From Chrysemys picta bellii (taxonomy: Eukaryota > Chordata > Testudines > Emydidae), in the NCBI RefSeq assembly GCF_011386835.1, contig NC_088791.1, positions 126,642,943 to 126,706,942 of the forward strand: a stretch of DNA of 64,000 bases, in the 5' to 3' direction. Shown here piece after piece: positions 20,911 through 32,214 of this stretch; position 1 is the first letter of the stretch, and every line of letters begins with the position of its first letter. A model generated the notes under the pieces. That model was not told the origin of the DNA, made no database searches, and saw nothing but the letters and a program-made list of their open reading frames with translations. The position numbers and the translations under genes are program-made.

Positions 20911-22540
20911 CTTTGCAGATTTGATTGTGACTGTTTTGTGGCTTCTTGTCAAATTGTGCTGTACATATTAAAAAATGGGTAAAGGGATTTTCAAAAGTTC
21001 CCAAGTCCCATAGAAGAGTAAGACCTATTTAAAAACACTTAAGTGTTTTTGAAAATGCCACCCAGATACTGTATATATTCCATCTCTTGGGTAAAGAATG
21101 TCTATCTTAAGAAGTAAATGATTGGTATGACAAAGTCTGTTCAATAAATCTTTGAGTAGGTGCTGATGGCATCTGACAAGTCGTGCCACACTCTGATGCA
21201 AATGAAACCATGGTCCAGCACCATGGCGATGATGGGAATGGAACTTCTGGGAAACATTTTTTGAGGTTGATAATTTCCTCTAGTCTGTTCTAAGTCAACA
21301 AAACAAAACAGTTAGGTACCATTAGAGATATACACTAAACCCATGAAAAACACTAAGGCAACAAAAGAGAAAGCTTTTTAACCGGAACTAGCTAAAATTT
21401 GCAAGCATTTCGATGGAGTTCTCTAAACAGCAGGTATCTATTGAAAGGCAGTGTATAGATACCCTATCAGTGCAGCAGCACTTAAAGCAATGTAGCTATG
21501 AATATTTACACCAGCTGAGGATCTGGGCCTACCTGCTGTAATAGAGGCACAATGGGTGGTGGAACTTCAGCTTCAGCTCTGAATTTTCTGGCTTTTGTGA
21601 GTATCACTGTTGCATTTTTGTGACTAAATGTAAATTAGGATCCTACTCACTGTACAGCACCAAGTGACAAGAAAACTGATCTCCCTGGCAGTATTCCCTA
21701 CTATAGTTTGTGCAACAACTGATTGCATTCCTGTTTTCCTCACAGCAGTCCCTGCGTGCAATGAGTAAAAATCTATAGGCAGTAGAAAAACACTGTCACA
21801 GCAACAAGCTTTGACTAGCCTGTCTACAGCTTGTGAATATATGTGAAGTGTAGAGAGACTGTGGTGATCTAACCATGACTACTGTTTGTGAGTTAATACA
21901 AATTTCATGTCTGGGTGACCGGCTCTTAATTGCTGCTGAATTTTTTCCAGTGCAACTTACTTTTCAGGCTGGTTCTTCTTGAGCAGCCTGTGTAGAGACT
22001 GTTCCTGCAATGAGGCAATTAAGAAGAATTAGAACAGGTGCTTTTCTTGGCTCCCTTCCATGTGCTTCAGCAAAGCATCTTGCTGTGCTCTCTCTTCCTT
22101 CCACACTAACCTAGGAATATTCCTCCAATGGACTGGTATTCTCCTTGGCTCTGTTTGCAGTGTGATTGCAACTTGCTAATAGAGAGTAAGATATTCTTCC
22201 ACACCACTGTTAATTTAGACATGGGTTTTTAGGTTAGTTACGGTCGGTCAGCCTAAATGACAAAAGCATGTACGCTTTCAGCCTTTTCTTTATTATCTAG
22301 CATTGATCTAGAATTTAGTTATAATCATTGTGTATTCGCATCTTTTGGAGACAGAGTTGAGGAACCAGCGGTTTATACATATTTTAGTTGCAGTTAAGGC
22401 AGGTTAGTCACAGAAGAAGCACATTTACCATGCCAGTAATTCAGAGATGAAGGTGAACTCAATGATTGGAGGTTAGCAGCAATACCTTCTATGCTTAGTA
22501 ATAAATACTTAACTTTTATATCACCATCAAATCCAAAAGT
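20911..22540. other. No feature seen
   Basis: The sequence is unassigned and contains no convincing frame or repeat. Confidence 0.5.
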
Positions 22541-22706
22541 GCTTTGCAAAAATGGTATATTCCCATTATACAGATGGGGAAACTGAGGCACAGAGCAGTG
22601 ACGTGACTTGCCCAAGCTCACCCCATAGGCTAATGACAGAGCTGGGAATAGAATCCAGGTCTCCTGAGTCCCAGTCCTCTACCCACTAGTCTACATTGCC
22701 TCCTAA
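22541..22706 (-). repeat. MIR-type SINE, well recognisable
   Basis: On the plus strand it reads 'CAGATGGGGAAACTGAGGCACAG', then 'GTGACTTGCCCAAG', 'CAGAGCTGGGAATAGAATCC', 'AGGTCTCCTGAGTCCCAGTCC' and 'CCCACTAGTCTACATTGCCTCC' in consecutive pieces. This is the complete reverse-oriented MIR body. Confidence 0.85.
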
Positions 22707-24349
22707 GAAAGATTATTATATTTTGCAGTCCTTTTTATACCACTTACTGTTGTAGTCAGTGTAAATATACACAAGAGATGAGCCTAAATCAAACCCCTAC
22801 ACCAGCCCTAAGTCTGAAAATAAAATCTCTCTCGTCATGCAGTGAACCAGGCAATGAATCTGAACACTATGGAGTTTGCTTGAGTTCAGATCCAAATTTC
22901 CAACCTCCCAAGTTTGGATTAGGGTTTTTATATTGTGCCCATTATAGAGCTATGGGACCAGATTCTGGGGTTCAGCAGAACTGTATAAAGTGCAGTTTGG
23001 GAGTGAAGGGACAGGTATGAAGGTGACACAAAACTCCCCTTTGCACTCCCTCAGTCCTGGAGCTACTCAGTATAGGGCTGGCAACCTGACAAACTATAAT
23101 AACCCGAGGGCTTCTTTAATTCACTGAGGTTGCAAAAGGCCCCAGGAGCGGACACTGCATTCGGAGATGAGCATGGCACAGCAAAGTCCATGTCTCAATC
23201 CTTGTCTTCCAGCCATGCTGGCTATGCAGCAATGGAAGTGGGTGGGTGGGAAGGTAACATAAGAGGCTGTAAACTGTGGAGGATTCCCTTTGTACGGGGT
23301 GACCCTAATGGCGTCAGTAAGCACCTCTCTATATGGTATGTCTTTGTACAATGCCCAGCACAATGGGGTCCAGTGTACGATGGGGCCCCTACCACAATAC
23401 AAATAATAAAAATACTACTAATAATAAATATGGCAGTTCTACTGTCACATGGTGCTGCACAACATCTGAGGATCCAGCCCATGAAGTCTGGATCCAGATC
23501 TGGGGTTCAGATCTATCCACATGGAACCAAAAATTTGTTTAACTTATACATGAGTGATCTAACTAGCTCCATACTGTATAATGGACTCCTGGGGTAATAT
23601 ATGGATGCATATTCCAACAGAAAAAAACCCACACTAACAGAGTTAAAGCTGTTAAAGTAAAAAGAAGAAATCAAACTCCACAACAGCCTTCAATCTGACC
23701 ACAACTTTTCAGTGTATACATAAATTAAATATATTTAAAACATGCTTAGCCCACTCCTGAAAATGTCTACATTCTTACCTCATATCTTCTATTTGTATAA
23801 AAGCAAACCTATGCATCAAAATATAGAATTGCACTAGTGTAACGAAATATCAGAAAACACTGTCACATTGTATGTATATTCCCCACACACCATAACTGTA
23901 GACACAAAAGAAACTGTTGATTCTCCTTCATAAACATATTATAAAATTAAAGAATGGACAAGTCTGACTTGCACTCATTTTGTGAACTCTGAAGCCAACT
24001 ATTTCCATCTCCACACTTATGTATGTTCCCACACAAATTACTGAATTAATTTGCAGCAAAAGTCCACAGCAAGATGATATCCTGACTAAGAACAATACCT
24101 TCAAATACAACATGAGAACTAGTAATGTTTACTAGGTCAGAGTTAAGATATGGGAATTTAGATTTATTTGTACTTGTATGGGAAATTTATGTATAGCGAA
24201 AGAGAAAAGGAAAAATAAAGTTTGATTAAACTTTAAATTGCGATTTCCTGTATTTTTAGTGTGTGTTTTATTTAGGAATAGATATCAGCAACCACAGCTC
24301 TATGTTCACGCAGTTCATTACAATTCCCTCCCTCCTTTTATTAGTGTGA
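22707..24349. other. Mostly unassigned; SINE-like fragment at 23325-23420
   Basis: A minus-strand fragment of the 10326-10445 family is visible at 23325-23420 ('AATGCCCAGCACAATGGGG', 'GGGGCCCCTACCACAATACAAAT'). The remainder has no recognisable feature. Confidence 0.5.
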
Positions 24350-24535
24350 GGCTTGAATTCAACAAGGTACTTAATCATGTGCGTAACTTTAGCATGTGAG
24401 TTGTCCCTTTGATTTCAGTTAGACTACTTCCATGCTTAAGTACTCAGCTGAATTGGAGCCTAAAGCCCTGATCCTGCCCCAGAGGCATCAATGGGAGTTT
24501 TGCCATAGACACCAACGGAAACAGATCAAGCCATA
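24350..24535. repeat. Old palindromic repeat, second copy
   Basis: It contains 'TTAATCATGTGCGTAACTTTAG', 'TTAGACTACTTCCATGCTTAAG', 'CCCTGATCCTGCC' and 'AATGGGAGTTTTGCCA' in pieces, matching the family at 11625-11750. Confidence 0.5.
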
Positions 24536-24589
24536 AATGAGGAGTGAAACTTTGTTAGCATCTCCTCCCTACACACATCCAGGAGCTAC

Positions 24590-25010
24590 TCTGGACCTAG
24601 TAGATAGGGCACTGGGGCTCAGGAGACCTGAGTTCTCTTCCCAGATTTGCCAATGGCCTGCTGGGTATCCTTAACAAGTCATGACACTCCTATGTCTCAG
24701 TTTCCCCATCTGTAAATGGGGATAATGATACTGACCTTTGTACAATGATTTAAGAGTTAGGTATTACTATTACTCTTCCCAGTTGTCTGCCAAAACCTCA
24801 ACCCTTCAGTAGTAGTTAGGTAGTATCATCTGGTGGCTAGGACTCATGAGGCCTGGGTTTCAGTCTCTCCTTTGCTTCCGGTGACATTGGGCAAGTCACC
24901 TCACAGAGCCTCAGTTTCCCCCTCTGTAAAATGAAAATAATGAGACCTCCTTTGTAAAGCACTTTGAGGTCTACTGATGACAAGTGCTATATAACAGCAC
25001 TGGGTCTGAC
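24590..25010 (+). repeat. Two MIR-type SINEs in tandem orientation
   Basis: Copy one (24590-24775) has 'GGGCACTGGGGCTCAGGAGACC', 'AACAAGTCATGACACTCC', 'TCTCAGTTTCCCCATCTGTAAA' and 'TGGGGATAATGATACTGACC' in pieces. Copy two (24825-25010) repeats the order and ends with 'GTAAAGCACTTTGAGGTCTACTGATGA' and 'GTGCTATATAA'. Both are nearly full-length old copies. Confidence 0.85.
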
Positions 25011-26640
25011 CCCTTTCTAGCTGAAGGAATCCACAGGAATTACAAGGATCCTGACTCTGTGCTCATAATTGTTAAAACCATCATGTAGGTCCTTCAAAAC
25101 CTAGGGCTGGACTTGGTTCTACACCTATAATATTTGTTGATAAGTGACTAAATAAAGCACTGTTCTGCACTCCAGGCAGGGTACTCTTTTGGTCTCTAGG
25201 TGGAAATGTGCTGTTTGGTGAGTGAGTGTCACATGCATAAGTGGCAAATTAAAATAGGATCAAATGGATCAGTCCATCTGAGTCATGACATGTGTTGAGG
25301 AAACCCCTTCAGATATGATGATTTCTTCCAGAAATATCTGAGAGAGATTTTTAGGCTCAGAAAGCTTAAAACCCTCAAATTTGCCACAGATTTAATTGTA
25401 AAACAAATAAACCCCAGCACTTTAATGGCAAATACCCAGTTCATTGGGGGGTTGGGGGAGGGTTAAACGAGAATGTTATAGTAACATTATTTTAAGGGCA
25501 CTATGTTTTCGGTCTCACCTCCATCTCGACAAATTGACTGTATTGCTAATTATAAAGGAGTGAGCTCTCATGACTGAAATCTCATCTGTCTCACTTGTGC
25601 AAGACAGCAGTGCTCTTTGTAATAAAAAGAGAATGATGTATTCCATTCTAGCTCATTATGTACTTCAGGTTATCTGAGGCTGTCTTAATCAGAAGAGATG
25701 AACAGGTGGCAGAAGCAGTTCAATGTAGAAAGCAAGCATTTATGTGTAAATATTGGTGCTTCTGCTATGCAACAAAACTGGTTTCAATGTAGCCATCTAG
25801 TGGAAGCCACTGAAATGTTCCTGGATAAATAGGAGAGAGGGTTATTTAGCTCTGTACAAATACTTGGTTAACCAAAATACACACAGTACCAGTCTTACTG
25901 AAATATAATATTTAGTTACACCGTAAAATCCTTATTAGGCATTCTACTCTCTTAAGAACTAACCCAAACTGTCCTCAAATGTAATGGGGCTGATTCTTCT
26001 TTTACACCAACTTTGAGCTGGTGTGACTCCAATACAAATTAAAATAGGTTTATTTCTAATTTACACCAGTGTGAGTGAGAGGAGAATCAGGCCCACTGGA
26101 TACAATTTTTAGTCATCTCCACTATGCAACCTGTTTTTTCTAGCCATGTGAGTTCTTACTTAGGACAGATATAAACAATGAATAAAAACACTAACTCATT
26201 ATTGAAAGAAAATCAATTTTCTGCTTACTTTTAAATTAATCCACAGCTGACTGCAAGTAACTGGAGTTTTCACTGAGACCATAAACAAGTGTATCCTTCC
26301 TGACTCTAAAAGGAAAAAAATCCCAACCTTTTTACATATTTGAGAAGCTCCTGACGTAGACCAATTTAATAAGAAAATATTGCAAATAGAACTTGTCCTT
26401 CAGCTAATGGGGCTGTTGAAAGAGAAGACAAAATACAAACTGTAAGACTACACTGTGTGTTCAGAGAAACTCTGTGATTCCATTCACTAATAAAAAAAAA
26501 TGAAGGGAGAACCCAGAAATGTATTATCTGCACTTTCTCCTCTGTTCTGTTTTCACTCAGATACTTTCATTTTAATTGCCAGTAAGCTTCACAATGAAAC
26601 TGTCATTCTTTGATAGATCTGTGAGAAACATGTGGGTAAG
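25011..26640. other. Mostly unassigned; inverted repeat at 25986-26094
   Basis: 25986-26094 starts GGGCTGATTCTTCTTTTACACC and ends CACCAGTGTGAGTGAGAGGAGAATCAGGCCC, given here in pieces. These are imperfect inverted ends of a small palindromic repeat that I recall from turtles. A partial copy lies near 28280-28335. The rest shows nothing. Confidence 0.5.
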
Positions 26641-26649
26641 AAGAGCACG

Positions 26650-26778
26650 GGTAGCTGGACTCCAATTCTGGCTCCAACACTCTCTGGAGCTTTACAAAGT
26701 CACATTGCATCTCGGCCTCAGTTTCTCCATCTATAAAATGAGGAAAACAACAGTGGTCAACGCTAAGAAGTTAGCATC
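26650..26778 (+). repeat. MIR-type SINE, eroded
   Basis: It contains 'GGACTCCAATTCTGGCTCC', 'GCCTCAGTTTCTCCATCTATAAA' and 'ATGAGGAAAACAACAGTG' in the correct order. Confidence 0.6.
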
Positions 26779-28430
26779 ATTTTACTGGAATGTTAATTTT
26801 TTCAAGGTAGGTTTCAATATATTCTTCAATATAATATCCAGGTGAACTGAGGTCAGTCACCAAGAATAAATTGCTAACAAGTGTTTATCTCCATCTATAC
26901 TAATCCTACTCACGTGGGAGTTCTGAGCATTAATTACTTAATAAATAGGCAAAACTGTTCTGTGTTACCCCAATGGAACTCCACTGAAGGCTTCAATGGA
27001 ACTGCACTGCTGTAACTGACAAGAGAATATGGACTAGAATAACTGCAAGCCCTGAATATTATTGCATTTCCTGAATGTTATTGCAAAAGTGAACTGTAAT
27101 GTTTAAAGTACTAGCACAATCTAATTTTTTCAACCATAACAGTATTAAAGAAATTAAAAAGCAAACAATTGGCCTAATTCTGATACCTTTACTTATGTTG
27201 TAAACGCAGTGCTTAATCTGTAATGAATGAGGGTCAAGCGATTTTTTTACTTTCATAACTGACATGGCAAAGGGCGATGGGGCTATAAACTACCAAGCCT
27301 AGAGGTGCCAGGGCTCATCCCTGGCACAAATTAAGTGGTGTTGTATAGTACGTAACTCCACAGAGCAACCAAAGTCACTGGAACTGTTTGTGGAGTAAAG
27401 TGTTACCCAACATGAGAAAAATGTGTAAGAATCTGGTCCAGTATGCCTGAAAATACGTAAGGGCCAGATTCTGCCAGCCTTATTCTCACCGAATCGTATC
27501 TTACTCCACAAGTAGTTGGAATCATTGAATTCAGTTGGTTTATTTGAGGAATTACTATTCTATATAAATAAGGGTTGCAGAATTTGGCCCTAAATTATTA
27601 GGTTTAGTTTAAGAGTTATGCTGCAGGTTTGCTCAACTAAAATATTCCCACAACAGAAACAAATAAGTATAGACCTTGAGCTATTTTAGCCTTTGCAATG
27701 CATTTTTGCTAGGAACTAAAGGGTCTATTTTTTCTGATTTTTTTGTTATGCTCAAGAGTTTATATGCATAGCTCTCATTAACATTAATGGGAGTTAGACA
27801 TCTAAAAATCCCAATGCATGGAGAAGAGAATAGACTCCTAAGTGAGTGTCTATTATAAAGTGACAAAGAAATGTAGTCTTTGCAAAAGCCTGCAAAGAAT
27901 ATTCTTCTGTTTTATGCTCTAATAAGTGTCCTATTATCCATTTAGTTCAATTACACTGAATGAATCTGTTTTTTCCAAAGCTTTTCACTTTGTCATGCCC
28001 TACACCACACAGAGTACAGGAAGGCAGACGAGAAAGCTGACACACCACTAGCTCTTGGGTAGTTGTACTGATGTCTAATGCTCACTACATCTCAGCAAGA
28101 AACAGGATCCACTCTAGCAAAAAGAAAACCACTATCACAATGGGCCCCAGTAGAGCTTTGCAGGTAAAGGACTGACAATGATCCCATTGTCTAGCTCCTA
28201 TACCCAGCGTTTTTATTCTTATCCATTGAAATAATCTTTTGGGGCTCAAACCTAAAACACAAAGGGACCCCTATTTCTCTCTGACACCACTGTGAATAAT
28301 ACACGATTACAGCAGTGTAATTAAGAGGAGAATTTAATCAAAGGTCTATCTTATATTTTTCATTTTAAGAAAATGGCTTGGTTGTTTCTCAACTATATTT
28401 GATTATTTTTAGAGCCATGCATTTTTTTTT
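26779..28430. other. Mostly unassigned; repeat fragment at 27270-27345
   Basis: 27275-27345 ('GGGGCTATAAACTACCAAG', 'AGAGGTGCCAGGGCTCATCCC', 'TGGCACAAATTAAG') matches the interior of the 9806-10317 element at 10020-10080. It shows that this segment is an independent repeat. The rest shows no feature. Confidence 0.45.
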
Positions 28431-28434
28431 AATG

Positions 28435-29160
28435 TAAAGCCCAGCTGCCTCTCAGCAACACACCAGCCACACTCTGGCTTCCAGCAGCCTTGGTTACTAC
28501 CTGCAGGGTGACCCCAACACGTTCCCAGGTCCAAATTTTCCCCAGAAAGTGTGTTCTGCATTGTTCAGTGCTCTCCTGGACAGTTCAGATATTCGAGGTC
28601 CATTACCACTGTAAGGGATCACTATGCAACAGTTTGTTACTTTAACTGGAGTTACCCAAACAGTACAATTTAAACATAACACTGGATTAGTTTTGATTTA
28701 AAAAATAAAACAAGTTTATTTAACTATAAAGAGAGAGATTTTAAGTGAGTACAAGTATCAGGCATTCAAGTCAGAAATGGTTACAAGAAAAATAAAGATA
28801 AAAAGCTTTCTAATAGCTAAAACTTCACAAACTACACTTGGTTCAAGGTAAAATCCTTACCACATGTTCCCAGCAACATTTCTGACCAAACTCTCAGGTC
28901 AGGATGTCCCCCTCAAAGTCAAAAGGCTGGTTCCTTTGTCTTCTTAGGTATAAGATAGAGTGAGGGAGAAATACCCTGGGGTGTTTTTGCCCCTCATTTT
29001 TTTAGTCCAGTCACCCTTTGAAGTGGATTCTTCTGAGGATTGCCCCTTAAAATAAAGTTTATTCAAACTGTAAAGAAGGTGATGTGGAGTCTGGGAATGA
29101 AGGTGGCCCCTGTTCTTTCTTCCCCCTATATATGATTTGCCTTGTCTCGTTCTTGCTGTC
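28435..29160 (-). mobile_element. Possible LTR-type repeat, minus strand
   Basis: The order 'TTGGTTACTACCTGCAGGGTGACCC', 'CTCCTGGACAGTTCAGA', 'CAAGTTTATTTAACTATAAAGAG', 'GTCAGAAATGGTTACAAGAAAA' and 'GGTGTTTTTGCCCCTC' is one I recall as a turtle interspersed LTR-like repeat. 'GTTTATT' would be a minus-strand polyadenylation signal region. The ends are not defined, and the CR1 at 29163 abuts it. Low certainty. Confidence 0.35.
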
Positions 29161-29162
29161 TC

Positions 29163-30065
29163 ATAAGACCATAGGAACAGCCATACTGGGTCAGACCAAA
29201 GGTCCATCCAGCCCAGTATCCTGTCTACTGAAAGTGGCCAATGCCAGGTGCCCCCGAGGGAGTGAACCTAACAGGCCATGATCAAGTGCTCTCTCTCCTG
29301 CCATCCATCTCCACCCTCTGACAAACAGAGGCTAGGAACACCATTCCTTACCCATCCTGGCTAATAGCCATTAATAGACTTAACCTCCATGAATTTATCT
29401 AGTTCTCTTTTAAACCCTGTTATAGTCCTAGCCTTCACAACCTCCTCAGGCAAGGAGTTCCACAGGTTGACTGTGCGCTATGTGAAGAAGAACTTCCTTT
29501 TATTTGTTTTAAACCTGCTGCCCACTAATTTCATTTGGTAGCCCCTAGTTCTTATATTATGGGAACAAGTAAATAACTTTTCCTTATTCACTTTCTCCAC
29601 ATCACTTATGATTTTATATACCTCTATCATATCTCCCCTTAGTCTCCTCTTTTCCAAGCTGAAAAGTCCTAGCCTCTTTAATCTCTCCTCGTATGGAACC
29701 TGTTCCAAACCCCTAATCATTTTAGTTGCCCTTTTCTGAACTTTTTCTAATGCCAGTATATCTTTTTTGAGATGAGGAGACCACATCTGTACACAGTATT
29801 CGAGATGTGGGCGTACCGTGGATTTATATAAGGGCAATAAGATATTCTCCATCTTATTCTCTATCCCTTTTTAAATTATTCCTAACATCCTGTTTGCTTT
29901 TTTGACTGCTACTGCACACTGCGTGGACGTCTTCAGAGAACTATCCACAATGACTCCAAGATCTCTTTCCTGATTAGTTGTAGCTAAATTAGCCCCCATC
30001 ACAGTTTCATCAGATACCGTGAATGGGCCTACCTTTTGGCTGGGTGTGTCATATTGCATGCATTG
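29163..30065 (-). mobile_element. CR1 LINE, 3' 0.9 kb with well-kept ORF2 end
   Basis: The 3' terminus is at 29163 ('ATAAGACCATAGGAACAGCCATACTGGGTCAG' in the plus reading, in pieces), followed by the 3' UTR to 29477 and the ORF2 C-terminus to about 30060. The whole copy is close to the turtle CR1 3' end as I recall it. It is 5' truncated within the reverse-transcriptase C-terminal region. This copy is much less eroded than the copy at 16211-19192. Confidence 0.9.
29478..30059 (-). pseudogene. CR1 ORF2 C-terminus (post-RT region), one nonsense codon
   Basis: One minus-strand frame of 194 codons, including both stop codons, runs from 30059 down to 29478. It is broken only by a TAA at 29871-29873. 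The residues ERDLGVIVDSSLKTSTQC and KKANRMLGII, then, after the stop, LYKSTVRPHLEYCVQ, MWSPHLKKDI and RATKMIRGL are the classic C-terminal end of CR1 reverse transcriptase. The family's catalytic YxDD lies upstream of the truncation and is absent. No function is expected. Confidence 0.85.
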
Positions 30066-31620
30066 AGGGTGACGGCACAGGAAAACCAGAGGGGTTATAT
30101 CTGGATGGCGTTGTGTCCCACCCTCTCACACAACCGATAGCACTGAGTTTTGCACTGGGTACAGCACAAGATACAGCTACTAAAAAAGGTGTAGCAGAGG
30201 GTTTTAGTGAGCATGCTTCTCTCTCTCTCTCCACTCTCCACATAGCATGCCTGTAGGCATTACCTTTATATAGTGTCTTCAGCCACCAATACTTGATTCA
30301 TGCACCTCTAGAAGAAGGTCCCTAATTCCAATCCTGCAAGTACCCAATGAAGAGGGTGCCAGATTGTGTTATGGTGATGTGGTTTTGTAATTTCAACCAA
30401 CCAACTACACACTGATCATACCAATCTCATTTTCACTTTTCTCCTAAAGCACATATGATTAATCTAATTCTCTAGAAATAAGGGTATAGCAATATCATCA
30501 TAAAATACAGCAAGCAATCCACCATGCCTCCTAGTCCCCCCAAAACTGAATGTCCATTTTAAAACATAGCGTACCAGCCCTTTAAAATCAAATTTTCTTA
30601 GTAATGGACAATCAGAATTTGATCCTGAATAGTGCTAAGCAACTCCTAGAAGGTGCTGAGCACTTCGTGAAATCAACCCCTCCAAGGAGCAAGCCCTTAA
30701 AGGGCAAGCATTTTTCACCTTGTTACAGATGTTCTGTTCACATTGTGGTTTCCCTGAACAGAGTGGATGGGGATTTATTTAAATTATGCTAATGATCCCA
30801 CCATCTCAACCTGCTCACCCATGCAATGACTATTAATCAGAAGCACAGGTTTCTAGCAGTGCTCCAAAATAGCAATTAGAACTTCAGTTGTAGTGTGAAT
30901 GGAACCATGTAGCTTAAGCTTAGTCACATCAATGAAATCATTCGTGTTTTAAATGCTTTATGGAGAATACACCACCAATCAACTTTTGATGATGTATTTG
31001 AGCCAAGAGAAACCATAAAGAGTGCTTTAAAAATGTTTTTCTATTTATGTCCATTTTTATTTTCACTCAGTAGAAAGCATGCGGCAGAGAAATGAAAGTG
31101 ACTAAGCCAGCCGTATTATTTATTCTTATATAAAACATGTCCCTTTTCACTAAAATCAAGATGTAACTACATATGGCCTTCCTGATCTTGACTTTTAAAG
31201 TACTGTACTTTTAAATCCTCTTTTCATACAGCCTAGCTGAATCAGAACTACTTGCCTTTTATCCAGAAAGCAATAATTTAAAGGCTAGACTGTCAAAAAA
31301 TATCACTTCATTTTTAAATAACAGAGTTTGCCAAGAGATGTTAAAAACTATATACCCAAAGATAGAAAGACTTACAAATAATCCATCAGAGACTTTAAAT
31401 ATAATGTAACCCTAAATCCTGCTGTCCTTAACTCACTTTAAAGTCAATGGGACAGCTGCATGTAGGATAAGAAAGTTGTTCTCAAGAGGCCCAATCCAAT
31501 GCCCTTTGAAGTCACTGGGAAGACTCCCACTGAAGTGGGTGTCAGATGGGTCCTAAAATGACAAACTGTCTCTCTGTTGTGTATTTAATCTTTTGTTCTA
31601 TATAAAACAGTCATGTCAAA
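30066..31620. other. No feature seen
   Basis: The sequence is unassigned and AT-rich. A short TCTCTCTCTC tract lies near 30220-30233. 'AAAGTCAATGGGAC' at 31440 is a fragment typical of old reptile repeats. Confidence 0.5.
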
Positions 31621-31752
31621 ACCTGAGGAAGAGCTCTGTGTAAGTTCAAAAAAGCTTGTCTCTTGCAACAGAAGTTGGTCCAATAAAAGATATTACCTCA
31701 TCCACCTTGTCTCTCTAATGTCCTAGGACTGACATGGCTACACCATTGCATG
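31621..31752 (+). mobile_element. Penelope-like tail, second family, single copy
   Basis: It contains 'CAACAGAAGTTGGTCCAATA', 'AAAGATATTACCTCA', 'CCACCTTGTCTCTCTAATGTCC' and 'GACATGGCTACACCATTGCA' in pieces. A decayed hammerhead-like core is at 31623-31660: CTGAGGA, one extra A, GAGCT...AGTTC, then AAAA where GAAA is expected, then AGC-TTGT-CTC. This is the same architecture as the 4955-5159 family with a different sequence. Confidence 0.6.
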
Positions 31753-32049
31753 TTGAAACCCTGATATTTAGAATGCATATTGTCCAGCTTCATATTCCCT
31801 TTTCAGTCCCCCAATAGACTGAAATAAAAAAACATTTTGTACTACATTAAAGAAAAACATGACTAATTTTGTTTGGATAAAGGAAAGAACTAGACTTAAG
31901 GACAGAATACTGATCAAATCAAAGGACCAAAGCTGTGCTGGCCATACCAAATTTATCTAAGTATCATGCCAAATTGTTAAACTGTGCTAAAAAAAAAAAA
32001 AAAATCACTGGGAGGGACATGGTCGGTGACGTAATCTCTTTTCCTGGAC

Positions 32050-32214
32050 TAATTTCTGTTGGTGGAAGGTACAACCTTGGGAACCTGAGCAACAAGCTTT
32101 TGAGCCACACAGAGCTCTATCTCCCACCAACAGAAGTTGGTCCAATAAAAGATATTGCCTCACCCACCTTATCTCTCTCATATTCTGGAATCAGCACGGC
32201 TACAACACTGCAAA
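32050..32214. mobile_element. Penelope-like tail, second family, inverted pair
   Basis: The left arm (32050-32118) is minus-oriented ('TTCTGTTGGTGG', 'AAGCTTTTGAGCCACACAGAGCTC'). The right arm (32119-32214) is plus-oriented ('CCACCAACAGAAGTTGGTCC', 'GATATTGCCTCACCCACC', 'CACGGCTACAACACTGCAA'). The arms share the inverted CCACCAACAGAA word. The left arm is shorter and more eroded. The core at the junction has been lost from the right arm. Confidence 0.6.

Noticed and set aside
24590..25010. Possible CRISPR-like or tandem array
   Set aside because: The repeated blocks are two old MIR SINEs in the same orientation. No direct repeat/spacer pattern exists anywhere in the window.
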